Source of the DNA: Ruegeria denitrificans | GTDB taxonomy: Bacteria > Pseudomonadota > Alphaproteobacteria > Rhodobacterales > Rhodobacteraceae | NCBI RefSeq assembly: GCF_001458295.1 | Contig: NZ_CYUD01000012.1 | Location: forward strand, 1 to 64,000 | Direction of reading: 5' to 3' | Length of the DNA: 64,000 nucleotides | Shown here: piece by piece, positions 10,522 to 19,056 of the stretch | Layout of the letters: each line of letters begins with the position of its first letter | Numbering within the stretch: the stretch's first letter is position 1 | Translations under genes and position numbers: made by a program | The notes under the pieces: model-generated | Database searches by the model: none | Seen by the model: the letters and a program-made list of their open reading frames with translations, nothing else | What the model was told of the DNA's origin: nothing

Positions 10522-11541
10522 TCAACCGAACAGATCGCTCTGTCCTTTCGGCGCAGCCATGCCCAGATGCGTCCACGCCTTTTGCGCCAACATCCGGCCG
10601 CGCGGGGTGCGTTGGATCAGACCTTGTTGCAACAAGAAGGGCTCGATCACTTCTTCCAGCGAGTCCCGACTTTCCGACAGTGCCGCCGACAGAGTCTCAA
10701 TCCCTACCGGACCGCCAGCGTAATTCTCGGCAATCAGCTTCAGATAGCGCCGGTCCGCGCCGTCTAGCCCTAGATGATCCACACCCAGTCGCGTCAAGGC
10801 CCCGTCGGCCAGTTCGCGCGTGATCCGACCGTCGCCTTCGACAATGGCGAAATCGACGACCCGCCGCAGCAGCCGCCCAGCAATCCGTGGTGTCCCGCGT
10901 GAGCGGCGCGCAATTTCGCGCGCACCATCGTCATCCGCAGGTGCCCCCAGCTTGCGTGCATTGCGGGTGACGATCTCATGCAATTCGTCAACCGTGTAGA
11001 ACTGCAGTCGTGTTGGTATCCCAAACCGGTCGCGTAGGGGGGTGGTCAGCAGACCCATCCGCGTGGTTGCGCCGACCAGAGTAAACGGCTGCAACTCGAT
11101 CCGAACAGTCCGGGCAGCGGGGCCTTCGCCGATCACCAGATCCAGTTCGAAATCCTCCATCGCCGGATACAGCACTTCTTCGACCGCCGGGTTCAGCCGG
11201 TGGATTTCGTCAATAAACAGCACGTCCCGCGATTCCAGATTTGTCAGGATCGCAGCCAGATCCCCCGCCTTGGCCAGCACCGGCCCCGAGGTCATGCGAA
11301 AGTTCACCCCAAGCTCACGCGCCATGATCTGCGCCAGCGTGGTTTTCCCTAGGCCGGGCGGACCATGAAACAGCGTGTGATCCATCGCCTCGCCTCGCTG
11401 ACGGGCTGATTGGATAAAGATACGCAGGTTCGCGCGCGCCTCGGCCTGACCGATGAATTCGTCCAGACCCTGTGGACGCAGGGCGCGGTCATTGTCCTCG
11501 GGCATGGGCTCGGGCCGCAGGGTGGGGTCAGCGTCTACCAT
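10522..11541 (-). CDS. ruvB: Holliday junction branch migration helicase RuvB
   Basis: RuvB is the AAA+ motor that drives branch migration with RuvA. The 339-residue protein has [11 protein letters not shown] near the N-terminus, Walker A GPPGLGKT at 60-67, Walker [11 protein letters not shown] with Asp111-Glu112, the sensor-1 segment [10 protein letters not shown] and the C-terminal winged-helix domain with RTPRGR. It is third in ruvC-ruvA-ruvB, four bases after ruvA. Length is standard. Confidence 0.98.
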   Translation of the reverse strand: MVDADPTLRPEPMPEDNDRALRPQGLDEFIGQAEARANLRIFIQSARQRGEAMDHTLFHGPPGLGKTTLAQIMARELGVNFRMTSGPVLAKAGDLAAILTNLESRDVLFIDEIHRLNPAVEEVLYPAMEDFELDLVIGEGPAARTVRIELQPFTLVGATTRMGLLTTPLRDRFGIPTRLQFYTVDELHEIVTRNARKLGAPADDDGAREIARRSRGTPRIAGRLLRRVVDFAIVEGDGRITRELADGALTRLGVDHLGLDGADRRYLKLIAENYAGGPVGIETLSAALSESRDSLEEVIEPFLLQQGLIQRTPRGRMLAQKAWTHLGMAAPKGQSDLFG

Positions 11542-11545
11542 TCAA

Positions 11546-12223
11546 TCACCCCTTCGGAGCAAGCAGTTTCAGCGCCGCGCGGATCAGATCAGCCTCGCCC
11601 GCATCAGGCAGGCTGACCGCCGCCTCGGCCACGGCGGATGCCGCGTCAGATGGCCCATATCCCAGATTGGACAACGCCGACAACGCCCCCGCCGAGGCCG
11701 CTGCCGACCCCGAAGACTGTTTCACCGCCCGCTTTGGCATGGGCACCGGTTCAGCCGGTTCGACAACCTCTAACTCGGGGCCGTCCATTGCTTCGGTTAT
11801 GGTTCCACCCATAGCCATCACGCTCGGTGCTTTGTCCTTAAGGTCCAGCACAATCCGCTGCGCGGTCTTGGGACCAACCCCCTTAGCCGCCTTGACTGCG
11901 CCCCAGTCGCCCAGAGCAATCGCGCGGCTCACTCCATCCGGCCCCAGCGCCGACAGAATGGCCAGTGAGACCTTTGCCCCAACCCCCTGAACCGAACACA
12001 GCAGGCGATGCCATTCCTTCTCGACCAGCGACAAGAAACCGTAAAGCTGCATCAAATCTTCGCGCACGACCATGTCAGTGTAGATCGAGATCGCCTCGCC
12101 CACACCCGGAAGTGCCGCCATTGTCCGGTCCGAGCAATAGACGATGTAGCCAACACCACCCACATCGATCAGCACGTGATCTAACGCGCGATAATCCAAC
12201 CGCCCTGTTAGTTTTCCAATCAT
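11546..12223 (-). CDS. ruvA: Holliday junction branch migration protein RuvA
   Basis: RuvA is the tetrameric protein that holds the four-way junction for RuvB and RuvC. The 225-residue protein begins [10 protein letters not shown], has the OB-fold domain I, then the helix-hairpin-helix motifs ([13 protein letters not shown] and [13 protein letters not shown]), an extended Glu/Pro/Ala-rich linker, and the small domain III that contacts RuvB ([16 protein letters not shown]). It is slightly longer than E. coli RuvA (203) because of the linker. It overlaps ruvC by 4 bases (ATGA). Confidence 0.98.
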   Translation of the reverse strand: MIGKLTGRLDYRALDHVLIDVGGVGYIVYCSDRTMAALPGVGEAISIYTDMVVREDLMQLYGFLSLVEKEWHRLLCSVQGVGAKVSLAILSALGPDGVSRAIALGDWGAVKAAKGVGPKTAQRIVLDLKDKAPSVMAMGGTITEAMDGPELEVVEPAEPVPMPKRAVKQSSGSAAASAGALSALSNLGYGPSDAASAVAEAAVSLPDAGEADLIRAALKLLAPKG

Positions 12224-12717
12224 GCCCGTACCTCTTTCATCCGCGCCTGTGGCGCAGCGCCGTAAAACGAGTGACAGATGGCAATCGCCAGCGCATCCGC
12301 CGCATCCGCCCCTTTGGGCTGACAGCCCGGCAATTGCAGTTTGACCATATGAAGGACTTGCTCTTTCTCGGCGTGACCTACACCCACAACCGTTTTCTTG
12401 ACCCGGTTAGGTGCATACTCCCCCACCGGCAACCCGGCCTGCGCCAGTGTTAGCAGGGCCACCCCACGCGCTTGACCCAGTTTCAGTGTCCCGGCCCCGT
12501 CCTTGTTGACAAAGGTCTGTTCGATAGCGGCCTGATTGGGCTGATATTCGGCGATGACTTCGACGATTTGGTTGTGCAGTGACAACAACCGTTCCCCCAG
12601 ATCGTCCCCGTCCGACTTGCACAAGCCGTTGGCAACATGGCTCAACCGGCTGCCATTCGATTCGATGACGCCCCATCCCAGGGTCCTAAGCCCCGGATCA
12701 ATGCCCAGAATTCGCAT
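12220..12717 (-). CDS. ruvC: Crossover junction endodeoxyribonuclease RuvC
   Basis: RuvC resolves Holliday junctions by symmetrical cleavage. The 165-residue protein begins [17 protein letters not shown]. The acidic active-site residues are visible: Asp7, Glu66 ([12 protein letters not shown]) and the Asp138/Asp141 pair ([15 protein letters not shown]). It is the first gene of ruvCAB; the upstream region holds a near-match to an alphaproteobacterial LexA box. Confidence 0.98.
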   Translation of the reverse strand: MRILGIDPGLRTLGWGVIESNGSRLSHVANGLCKSDGDDLGERLLSLHNQIVEVIAEYQPNQAAIEQTFVNKDGAGTLKLGQARGVALLTLAQAGLPVGEYAPNRVKKTVVGVGHAEKEQVLHMVKLQLPGCQPKGADAADALAIAICHSFYGAAPQARMKEVRA

Positions 12718-12765
12718 GTCTTGCCTCGGCCTGCTCGGGTTTTTTGTGATCTTTGTTTCGGATTA

Positions 12766-12780
12766 GCACGAAGCGTGAAC
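12766..12780 (-). promoter_or_regulatory. Possible LexA (SOS) box upstream of ruvC
   Basis: On the minus strand this reads GTTC-N7-GTGC, one base away from GTTC-N7-GTTC, the LexA operator described for Rhodobacter and other alphaproteobacteria. It lies about 49-63 bases before the ruvC start, a reasonable operator position for ruvCAB, which belongs to the SOS regulon in many bacteria. A single mismatch in a short motif makes this tentative. Confidence 0.4.
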
Positions 12781-12804
12781 ATTTTCCAAGCGAATTGACA
12801 CGAA

Positions 12805-12878
12805 GCCTGAAAACGACACACCTGCTTCACCGGCGACAGAACGGCCTGTTTGCGACAGCGAAATGCCTGAATTCGACA
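12805..12878. repeat. Three spaced copies of GCCTG-N4-CGACA
   Basis: Copies lie at 12805-12818, 12844-12857 and 12865-12878, each exactly GCCTG, four variable bases, CGACA. The starts are 39 and 21 bases apart, close to two and four helical half-steps of about 10 bases. A further (C/T)GACA precedes each GCCTG. The arrangement suggests a multi-site binding region for an unknown regulator or a decayed tandem repeat. Confidence 0.6.
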
Positions 12879-12885
12879 CGTTTCA

Positions 12886-12902
12886 TGACCATCAAATGGT
12901 CA
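12886..12902. promoter_or_regulatory. Inverted repeat TGACCAT-CAA-ATGGTCA
   Basis: A perfect 7-bp inverted repeat with a 3-base centre lies about 145 bases before the DUF1127 start. It could be a dimeric regulator site or form a small hairpin. No downstream T-run argues against a terminator. Confidence 0.5.
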
Positions 12903-12940
12903 ATAAATTAAGGGTTTTTTAGAGAATTCGACCCTTGCAA

Positions 12941-12965
12941 AAATTGCATAGGACACATGCAATTT
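12941..12965. promoter_or_regulatory. Inverted repeat AAATTGCAT-N7-ATGCAATTT
   Basis: Two perfect 9-base arms (12941-12949 and 12957-12965) flank AGGACAC. AT-rich arms and an odd spacer are typical of a dimeric operator. It lies about 80 bases before the DUF1127 start, just upstream of a weak promoter-like pair. Confidence 0.55.
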
Positions 12966-12971
12966 CTGCTC

Positions 12972-13000
12972 TTGCACGGCCAAATAGCCGTCACTAGATG
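12972..13000 (+). promoter_or_regulatory. Weak candidate promoter for the DUF1127 gene
   Basis: TTGCAC (12972-12977) and TAGATG (12995-13000) are spaced by 17 bases, 47 bases before the start codon. Each hexamer matches the sigma-70 consensus at only about half its positions; TTG at -35 would also suit a heat-shock-type sigma factor. Low certainty. Confidence 0.25.
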
Positions 13001-13046
13001 CCCGCTTAGTAACAAAACAGTAACACCAACCAGAAGGAAACAGGAT

Positions 13047-13259
13047 ATGGCTGCATTGGACACCACCCGCACCACCACTGGCTCATTCGGCCTCGTCGGC
13101 CGTATCGGCGCAACTTTCGCATCGGTCGTGAACACCGTTGCGGAATGGAATGACGCCCGTGTAACCCGCAACACGCTGAGCGGTCTGACAGATCGCGAAC
13201 TGGAAGATATCGGCCTGTGCCGCGGCGATATTGACGTCGTGGTGGAAGGTCGTCGGTAA
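13047..13259 (+). CDS. DUF1127 domain small protein
   Basis: This 70-residue basic protein ends with the DUF1127 (YjiS-like) signature: RNTLSGLTDRELEDIGLCRGDI. Members are small, stress-induced and RNA- or nucleic-acid-associated in several alphaproteobacteria; the Rhodobacter sphaeroides relative CcaF1 is reported to bind RNA. The ATG at 13047 is chosen because GAAGGA (13033-13038) precedes it and the longer upstream frame has no family similarity. It is followed by a hairpin with an anti-Shine-Dalgarno loop and then a terminator, so its mRNA may yield a small RNA. Confidence 0.9.
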   Translation: MAALDTTRTTTGSFGLVGRIGATFASVVNTVAEWNDARVTRNTLSGLTDRELEDIGLCRGDIDVVVEGRR

Positions 13260-13260
13260 G

Positions 13261-13341
13261 GCACAACCATCACTCACTCGCCCCGTTCTTCCTCAGGGGC
13301 ATAAAAGAACGCCGTGCATCTCGCGATGCGCGGCGTTTTCT
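13261..13341 (+). ncRNA. Candidate cuckoo/CcsR-type small RNA in the DUF1127 3'UTR
   Basis: Immediately after the DUF1127 stop, GCCCC (13280-13284) pairs with GGGGC (13296-13300), exposing an 11-base loop containing TTCTTCCTC. That loop is complementary to GAGGAAGAA, that is, Shine-Dalgarno-like. Seven bases later a strong terminator hairpin begins. In Rhodobacter the CcsR (cuckoo) RNAs are made from the 3' side of DUF1127 mRNAs and carry CCUCCUCCC-type loops followed by a terminator. The position and fold fit; the loop sequence is a variant of the published motif. The 5' end is unknown. Confidence 0.5.
13308..13341 (+). terminator. Rho-independent terminator of the DUF1127 transcript
   Basis: AACGCCG.GCATC (13308-13320) pairs with GATGC.CGGCGTT (13325-13337) around a TCGC loop, with one internal mismatch, followed by TTCTGTT. 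It ends the DUF1127 transcript and forms the 3' end of the candidate small RNA. Confidence 0.85.
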
Positions 13342-13358
13342 GTTACGGCGGGCTAATC

Positions 13359-13703
13359 TCAGTGGATGAGGTTGTTGATATAACTTGCCAGGAACTCTGA
13401 CACCGGGTCGATCTGCATAAGCCATGCTCCGGCCTGTTCGACCGACGTCCCCTGCGCCAGGCTGTCAACGCGGTACTGATAGGCCGATGCGCCGAGGCTG
13501 GTCAGCAAAAATACCTTGAACGCGAACAAACCGGCAAGGCATATCAACAGCAATTTGGCCGGAACCGCAGATTTGACCCGCTGCGGTTTCATTACCACAA
13601 GCCCATCCTTGCGCATCGTAGCGCGATAGCCCCGGCTAAGTTTAGCGTGTTTCTTGTTCAGGCGATGAACGCGCTGATCAAATTCCAATTGTTTTCCCGT
13701 CAT
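13359..13703 (-). CDS. Small single-pass membrane protein of unknown function
   Basis: The product (114 residues) starts MTGKQLEFDQRVHRLNKKHAKL: a basic, probably helical cytosolic N-terminus (about 1-45). One membrane helix follows (about 51-72, KLLLICLAGLFAFKVFLLTS), then a short C-terminal domain (SAYQYRVDSLAQG to ASYINNLIH). The start is set by a perfect GAGGAGG ribosome binding site (complement of 13709-13715); the longer frame up to 13784 has no such site. I do not recognise a named family. It converges on the DUF1127 unit and shares the 100-base gap that contains the terminator. Confidence 0.8.
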   Translation of the reverse strand: MTGKQLEFDQRVHRLNKKHAKLSRGYRATMRKDGLVVMKPQRVKSAVPAKLLLICLAGLFAFKVFLLTSLGASAYQYRVDSLAQGTSVEQAGAWLMQIDPVSEFLASYINNLIH

Positions 13704-13708
13704 GGCAG

Positions 13709-13715
13709 CCTCCTC
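13709..13715 (-). promoter_or_regulatory. Shine-Dalgarno site GAGGAGG deciding the 13703 start
   Basis: The complement reads GAGGAGG, five bases before the ATG at 13703. It decides the start of the small membrane protein gene. It is also complementary to much of the candidate small RNA loop (CTTCCTC) on the other side of the convergent gap. Confidence 0.75.
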
Positions 13716-13802
13716 AAGAACCGCCCCCGTAACCACGTACTGACGGTAGTTACAGATTGCGACAAAAAAGAGGCGAGAATCCATGAAACTCCTGCAAATG
13801 GT

Positions 13803-14681
13803 CTAAATTACGCCCTGTTTGCTTAAGATTAGCGTACTCCACTCACCAATCTCGTCTCTTTTCATAAGATTGAACCCATTCTGGCGATAAACTGAAATCA
13901 CATCGTCGGCCTGTTCGTTGAGGATTCCCGACAGGATCGCATAACCTCCGGTTCGCAGATTCGCTCCGATTTCAGGGGACAGAGCGACCAGCGGGCCTTT
14001 GAGAATATTGGCAAAAATCAGATCGTATGGGGCGTGTGACTTCAGGTCCGGGTGATCAAACCCGGCGGCCTCGACACAGTGAACCCGACCGCCCATTTCG
14101 TTGGCTTTCAGGTTGGCGTCGGCCACGTCCACCGCAACCTGATCAATATCGCTGGCGATGATATCGCCATCCCAGACCCGCGCGGCAGCCATAGCCAGAA
14201 CCGCAGTGCCGCATCCTATGTCGGCCACTTTGGACGCCGAAAACCCGTCGTCCAGCAGGTGATCCAGCGCCTTGAGGCAGCCCAAGGTCGTGCCATGGTG
14301 ACCGGTGCCAAAGGCCATCGCGGCCTCGATCAGCAACGGAATGCGCCCTTCGGGCAGCTTGTCGGCATCGTGGCTGCCATAGACAAAGAACCGCCCTGCC
14401 TCGACCGGGGCGAGTTCGCGGCGCACATGGGCGACCCAGTCGGTTTCGGGCAGTTCCGAGACCACAAACGGCTTGGCCTCGAAGGCTGCGGCCAAAACAG
14501 CCAATGCGGTTTCATCGGGGGCCTCGGTGAAGTAACCGCCGACTTCCCACAGGCCCGAGCCGTCCTCGACCTCGAACACGCCGACGCCGGTGGGCTCCGG
14601 GTCCAGGCGCTCCATCGCTTCGCCCAGACCTTCGGCGGCCTTTTTGCCGGTCAGAGTGGTAAGCGCGGTGAATGTGGGCAT
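13803..14681 (-). CDS. prmA: Ribosomal protein L11 methyltransferase PrmA
   Basis: PrmA methylates ribosomal protein L11 using S-adenosylmethionine. The 292-residue protein has an N-terminal substrate-binding domain (about 1-110), the linker AMAFGTGHHGTTLGCLKAL, and the methyltransferase motif I VADIGCGTAVLAMAAARVW. The motif IV segment LIFANILKGPLVAL corresponds to the NI/LxxPL motif of PrmA. Length and domain order are normal. It is on the minus strand, with the MFS gene upstream. Confidence 0.93.
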   Translation of the reverse strand: MPTFTALTTLTGKKAAEGLGEAMERLDPEPTGVGVFEVEDGSGLWEVGGYFTEAPDETALAVLAAAFEAKPFVVSELPETDWVAHVRRELAPVEAGRFFVYGSHDADKLPEGRIPLLIEAAMAFGTGHHGTTLGCLKALDHLLDDGFSASKVADIGCGTAVLAMAAARVWDGDIIASDIDQVAVDVADANLKANEMGGRVHCVEAAGFDHPDLKSHAPYDLIFANILKGPLVALSPEIGANLRTGGYAILSGILNEQADDVISVYRQNGFNLMKRDEIGEWSTLILSKQGVI

Positions 14682-14747
14682 GGGGGCCTCCTGTCTCGGT
14701 TGAGACAGCGCCTAGGGTGTGGGCCCGCCAAGGTCAAGCAATTGCGC

Positions 14748-15980
14748 CTATTCGGCGGCGGCCGGGGCGTATTTCGACAGAATAGTTTCGTTGCCCGCTT
14801 CCGGGTGACGCGGGATCAGCAGCGACAGGCCAAGTGACACCATTGCCATCGCAGCGGCCAGTCCAAAGACCGCACCGGGCGAAACCACCCAGAGCAGACC
14901 CAACAGCGCGGGCAGGAACACGGCCGCGATGTGGTTGATGGTAAAAGCCACGGCTGCAGTGGGCGCGATGTCGGCCGGATCAGCGATCTTTTGGAAATAG
15001 GTCTTCAGCGCCAGTGCCAACGCGAAAAGCACATGGTCGATCACATACAGGATCGCGGCAAGAAGGACGCCCCAGCCGAACCAGTAGATGCCGCCATATG
15101 CAGCGAACACGATGGCCAGGCCGGTATATTCAAAGATCAGGGTGCGCCGTTCACCAAACCGTGCCACCGCCTTGCCCAGCAAGGGGGCGGCCATCATGTT
15201 GATCATCAGATTGATCAGATAGAGGCTGGTCAGTTCATGTACTTCAAAACCAAACTTCTCCACCATCATAAAGCCCGCGAAGACGACGAAAATCTGCCGC
15301 CGAGCGCCGGCCATGAACTGCAAGGCATAATACAACCAATACCTACGACGCAGGACGAGTTTCTTAGTCTGCGGCGTGGGTGCATCAAATTGCGGGAAGG
15401 CGAACAAGCAAAACAGCGCCAACAGGGCTGTTGCTCCACCTGCCGCCATGAACACGAAGTTATAGGACAGATCGAACCGTTCCCAGGTCAACACGATCAG
15501 GCCATACACAACAGCCGTAGCTGCCGAACCCATCGCAACCAGCCAGCCCAGCACCTGCGGTGCGCGGTCCTTGGGCAACCATTGCAGTTGTAGCGACTGG
15601 TTGACGGTTTCGTAGTAGTGAAAACCTATCGAGCTGAACAGTGTTACGAACAGCAGCCCACCCAAACTTGGGAACCACGCGGTCACCGCCGTTGCAACAC
15701 CCAGCATCATCAGCGATATCATCGCCAGCACCTGTTCGCGGATGAAGATGATCACCGCGATCACACCGATGGCCAGAAAGCCCGGAATCTCACGCACCGT
15801 GTGCAAGAGGCCGATATCGGCACCATCGAAATTGGCAACCTCGATCACGAAGTTGTTCAACAATGCGCTCCATGCGTTGAAGGCGATGGGCATGGTCAGC
15901 GCCATCACGAACAAGAGCGTGATAGGGCGGCGCCAGAACGGCAGGCTCTGCGCCTCGGAAAGCGGCATGGGTTTCAGCAT
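14748..15980 (-). CDS. MFS transporter of unknown substrate
   Basis: The product (410 residues) is a polytopic membrane protein with about 12 hydrophobic segments in the major facilitator arrangement, separated by a central cytosolic loop (about 200-215, FDAPTPQTKKLVLRRRYW). The start is the ATG at 15980, MLKPMPLSEAQ, preceded by AGAGGAAG; the longer upstream frame overlaps the region just after priA and looks non-coding. No substrate-specific motif is recognisable to me. Neighbours prmA and priA are unrelated housekeeping genes and give no hint. Confidence 0.85.
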   Translation of the reverse strand: MLKPMPLSEAQSLPFWRRPITLLFVMALTMPIAFNAWSALLNNFVIEVANFDGADIGLLHTVREIPGFLAIGVIAVIIFIREQVLAMISLMMLGVATAVTAWFPSLGGLLFVTLFSSIGFHYYETVNQSLQLQWLPKDRAPQVLGWLVAMGSAATAVVYGLIVLTWERFDLSYNFVFMAAGGATALLALFCLFAFPQFDAPTPQTKKLVLRRRYWLYYALQFMAGARRQIFVVFAGFMMVEKFGFEVHELTSLYLINLMINMMAAPLLGKAVARFGERRTLIFEYTGLAIVFAAYGGIYWFGWGVLLAAILYVIDHVLFALALALKTYFQKIADPADIAPTAAVAFTINHIAAVFLPALLGLLWVVSPGAVFGLAAAMAMVSLGLSLLIPRHPEAGNETILSKYAPAAAE

Positions 15981-16059
15981 CGGACTTCCTCTACGCCCAT
16001 TCTCTTGGTTTGGCGAGGGCCAAGAACGCCGCGCACAATGGCTCTGCGCTGGCGCAGGG

Positions 16060-18255
16060 TCAGTAAAAATTTTGCGGGTCAATATCAACGGTCAGGCGGA
16101 GGTCACCTTTCAGACGCAAGGGGGCGATCCAGCGGGCGATTGCGTCTTGAATAGGTGCACCTTTTGGGGCCTTGACCAGCAAACGCACGCGGTGCCTGCC
16201 CCGGATACGCGCGATTGGCGCGGGGGCCGGACCGAACACCTGCGCTCCGATCTCGCGCAGCGGCGCATCGTTGCGGGCCATGGCATTGCCGATATCAAAG
16301 ACAGGGCCGACCTCCGGCCCGGACAAAACAATCCCGGCCATCCGCCCGTAAGGCGGCACGCCAGCCGCCTGCCGCCCGGCGGCTTCGGCCTTCCAGAAAC
16401 CTTCCTCGTCCCCCGACAAGATCGCACGGATCACCGGATGTTCCGGCTGAAAGGTCTGCAACAACGCCTGCCCCGGCTTGTCCGCCCGTCCAGCCCGCCC
16501 TGCAACCTGCCGCATCAACTGGAACGTGCGCTCAGCGGCACGCAGGTCCGCGCCATGCAGGCTGAGATCGGCGTCAATCACGCCCACTAGCGTCAGCTTT
16601 GGAAAGTTGTGCCCTTTGGCCACCAACTGCGTGCCGATGACGATATCGGCATCCCCGTCCGCGATCTCTTCGATCTTGGCCTTCAGGGCGCGCGCCGAGC
16701 CGAATAGATCAGAGCTGAGCATCGCAATCTTTGCCTCAGGGAATGTCGCCTCGGCCTCTTCCGCCAGCCGTTCAATCCCCGGCCCGACCGGGGCCAGCTT
16801 GCCTTCGACACCGCACGAGGGGCAGGTATCAGGCATCGGTTTGGTCTCACCGCATTGGTGGCACATCAGACGTTTGAGGAACCTGTGCTCAACCATCCGC
16901 GCGTCGCAGTGATCGCAGGCGATTTGTTGCCCGCATGCCCGACACAACGTGACCGGCGCATAGCCGCGGCGGTTTATGAACAGCAATGATTGCTCACCCC
17001 GTTCGATCCGCTGCCGCACCGCCTGCCGCAGGGACGGGGAAATCCACGTCCCCGGCTGCATTTGCTCGGCTCGCATGTCGATGGGCTTCATCTCTGGCAG
17101 AACCGCCGCGCCGAACCGCGAGGTCAGGTCAAGCCGCTCGTACTTACCCGCCTCGGCATTGGCCCAGCTTTCTAGCGACGGCGTGGCGCTGGCCAGAATC
17201 ACGCGTGCGCCACAAATGGCCGAGCGCAGAACCGCCATGTCACGGGCGCTGTAATGCACACCGTCTTCCTGTTTGTACGAGGTGTCGTGCTCCTCATCGA
17301 CCACAACCAGCCCAAGGTCCCGAAACGGCAGGAACAAAGCAGACCGTGCCCCCACAACCAATTGCGCATCCCCCTGCCCGACCATCCGCCAGACCCGGCG
17401 GCGTTCTGTCATCGTCGCGCCCGAGTGCCACTCGGCCGGACACGCGCCAAACCGCGCCTCGACCCGCGTCAGGAATTCGGCTGTCAGGGCAATCTCGGGC
17501 AGCAAGACCAGCGCCTGCCGCCCCATTCGCAGTGCCTCGGCCACAGCTTCCAGGTACACTTCAGTCTTGCCCGAGCCAGTCACTCCTTTCAGCAACGTCG
17601 TACCATAGTCGCCGGTTCGCTGACCGGCCTGCAGCTTGGAAACGGCTGCCGCCTGATCTTCGGTCAGGGTCTTGCCCGGCAGATCCGGGTCCAGATGCGG
17701 ATAGGGCAAATCGCGCGGGCTGTCCTCTTCTCGCACGGCACCTTGTTTCACCAAGCCTTTGACAACAGACGATGTCACACCCGCCTGTTCTGCCAATTCC
17801 TTCAGCGTAAATGCCAACCCGCCATAATCCCGTAAAACCTCCAAGACACGGGTCCGCGCATCGGTCATCCGGTCTGGCTCACCTTTCCCAAGGCGGTAAA
17901 TCTTGCGCATAGACGGAGAGTCACCCAATCCCGGTGCTCGCGTCGCCAGCCGCAACATCGCAGGCGTCGGCGTCAGCGTGTAATCGGCAACCCGCCCTAG
18001 AAACACGCGCATCTCTTCACGCATCGGCGCGACCTCAAGCACGCGGATCACCGATCGGGCTTTGCTCAGATCAAAGCCCCCCTGCCCCGGCCCCCAGACA
18101 ACGCCCAATACTTTGCGCGGGCCCAACGGCACCTCGACAAACGCGCCCAGAAAACACCCCCCCTCAGGCGCCTTATAATCCAGCGTCCGGTCCAGCGGTT
18201 GTGCGGTCAGTACCGCCACCAGCTCACCTTGGTCGAAATACTCCTGAGTGCTCAC
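16060..18255 (-). CDS. priA: Primosomal protein N' (replication restart helicase PriA)
   Basis: PriA reloads the replisome at collapsed forks. The 731-residue protein starts with GTG. It has an N-terminal DNA-binding domain, Walker A GVTGSGKTEVY, the DEEH-type Walker B (VVVDEEHDTSYKQ), GARSALFLPF, and the zinc-binding cysteines CRACGQQIACDHCD and CHQCGETKPMPDTCPSCG inside the helicase core. The GRAGRADKPGQ motif lies near the end of the second RecA-like lobe. It is divergent from the transaldolase gene, with 91 bases between the starts. Confidence 0.97.
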   Translation of the reverse strand: MSTQEYFDQGELVAVLTAQPLDRTLDYKAPEGGCFLGAFVEVPLGPRKVLGVVWGPGQGGFDLSKARSVIRVLEVAPMREEMRVFLGRVADYTLTPTPAMLRLATRAPGLGDSPSMRKIYRLGKGEPDRMTDARTRVLEVLRDYGGLAFTLKELAEQAGVTSSVVKGLVKQGAVREEDSPRDLPYPHLDPDLPGKTLTEDQAAAVSKLQAGQRTGDYGTTLLKGVTGSGKTEVYLEAVAEALRMGRQALVLLPEIALTAEFLTRVEARFGACPAEWHSGATMTERRRVWRMVGQGDAQLVVGARSALFLPFRDLGLVVVDEEHDTSYKQEDGVHYSARDMAVLRSAICGARVILASATPSLESWANAEAGKYERLDLTSRFGAAVLPEMKPIDMRAEQMQPGTWISPSLRQAVRQRIERGEQSLLFINRRGYAPVTLCRACGQQIACDHCDARMVEHRFLKRLMCHQCGETKPMPDTCPSCGVEGKLAPVGPGIERLAEEAEATFPEAKIAMLSSDLFGSARALKAKIEEIADGDADIVIGTQLVAKGHNFPKLTLVGVIDADLSLHGADLRAAERTFQLMRQVAGRAGRADKPGQALLQTFQPEHPVIRAILSGDEEGFWKAEAAGRQAAGVPPYGRMAGIVLSGPEVGPVFDIGNAMARNDAPLREIGAQVFGPAPAPIARIRGRHRVRLLVKAPKGAPIQDAIARWIAPLRLKGDLRLTVDIDPQNFY

Positions 18256-18346
18256 CGCATATCCTTGGGTCGGGGGGGTTTCAGCATGGGTCTCTTTGAG
18301 GTAAAGGCATCCGCGACCAAGGCCAACCCATCAAAGGACTGCCCTC

Positions 18347-19000
18347 ATGAAATTCTTCGTAGACACAGCCGAGATCGACGCAATTGCCGAACTGAACGAT
18401 CTGGGCATGGTGGACGGCGTGACCACCAACCCCTCGCTGATCCTGAAATCGGGCCGCGACATTCTGGAAGTAACCAAAGAGATCTGCGATCTCGTCGACG
18501 GCCCCGTATCTGCCGAAGTGGTCGCGACCGAAGCCGCCGACATGATCGCCGAAGGCCGCAAGCTGGCCAAGATCGCCCCCAATATCGCAGTTAAGGTGCC
18601 GCTGACCTGGGATGGCCTGAAAACTTGTAAAACACTTTCTGACGAAGGCCAGATGGTCAACGTCACCCTTTGCTTTTCCACCAACCAAGCGATTTTGGCT
18701 GCCAAAGCAGGCGCGACCTTCATCTCGCCCTTCATTGGTCGTCTGGATGACATCAACCTCGACGGCATGGACCTAATCGCCGACATCCGCCAGGTCTATG
18801 ACAACTATGGGTTCGAGACAGAGATTCTGGCCGCTTCGATCCGCACCGTGAACCACGTGACCGACAGCGCCCGCATTGGCGCCGACGTGATCACCGCGCC
18901 GCCTGCCGTGATCAAAAAGCTGGCCGACCACCCACTGACGGACAAGGGTCTTGAAACCTTCCTGGCCGACTGGGCCAAGACCGGTCAGAAAATCCTCTGA
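18347..19000 (+). CDS. tal: Transaldolase / fructose-6-phosphate aldolase family
   Basis: This 217-residue protein is of the short (subfamily 3B) transaldolase type, a class I aldolase that makes a Schiff base. It begins [13 protein letters not shown], has GVTTNPSLI at 24-32 and the catalytic Lys83 in [12 protein letters not shown], and ends near KTGQKIL. Short transaldolases and fructose-6-phosphate aldolases cannot be separated safely by eye; annotation pipelines usually call this form transaldolase of the pentose phosphate pathway. An AAGGA ribosome binding site precedes the ATG. A 10-bp stem-loop follows the gene. Confidence 0.92.
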   Translation: MKFFVDTAEIDAIAELNDLGMVDGVTTNPSLILKSGRDILEVTKEICDLVDGPVSAEVVATEAADMIAEGRKLAKIAPNIAVKVPLTWDGLKTCKTLSDEGQMVNVTLCFSTNQAILAAKAGATFISPFIGRLDDINLDGMDLIADIRQVYDNYGFETEILAASIRTVNHVTDSARIGADVITAPPAVIKKLADHPLTDKGLETFLADWAKTGQKIL

Positions 19001-19015
19001 TCCTGTAACGCACCC

Positions 19016-19039
19016 GCGCGGCGCCGTCAGGCGCCGCGC
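19016..19039 (+). terminator. Stem-loop after the transaldolase gene
   Basis: GCGCGGCGCC-GTCA-GGCGCCGCGC is a perfect 10-bp stem with a tetraloop, 15 bases after the stop. There is no T-run, so termination by this hairpin alone is uncertain; it may protect the 3' end. Confidence 0.55.
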
Positions 19040-19056
19040 CCGGCCCAACTGCAAAA

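Larger units (their letters stand above)
12718..13046. other. Divergent intergenic region between ruvC and the DUF1127 gene
   Basis: These 329 bases contain no convincing gene but much structure. Next to ruvC is a possible SOS box (12766-12780). Then come three copies of GCCTG-N4-CGACA (12805-12878), a 7-bp inverted repeat (12886-12902), a 9-bp inverted repeat (12941-12965), a weak promoter-like pair (12972-13000) and the GAAGGA ribosome binding site of the DUF1127 gene. Confidence 0.8.
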
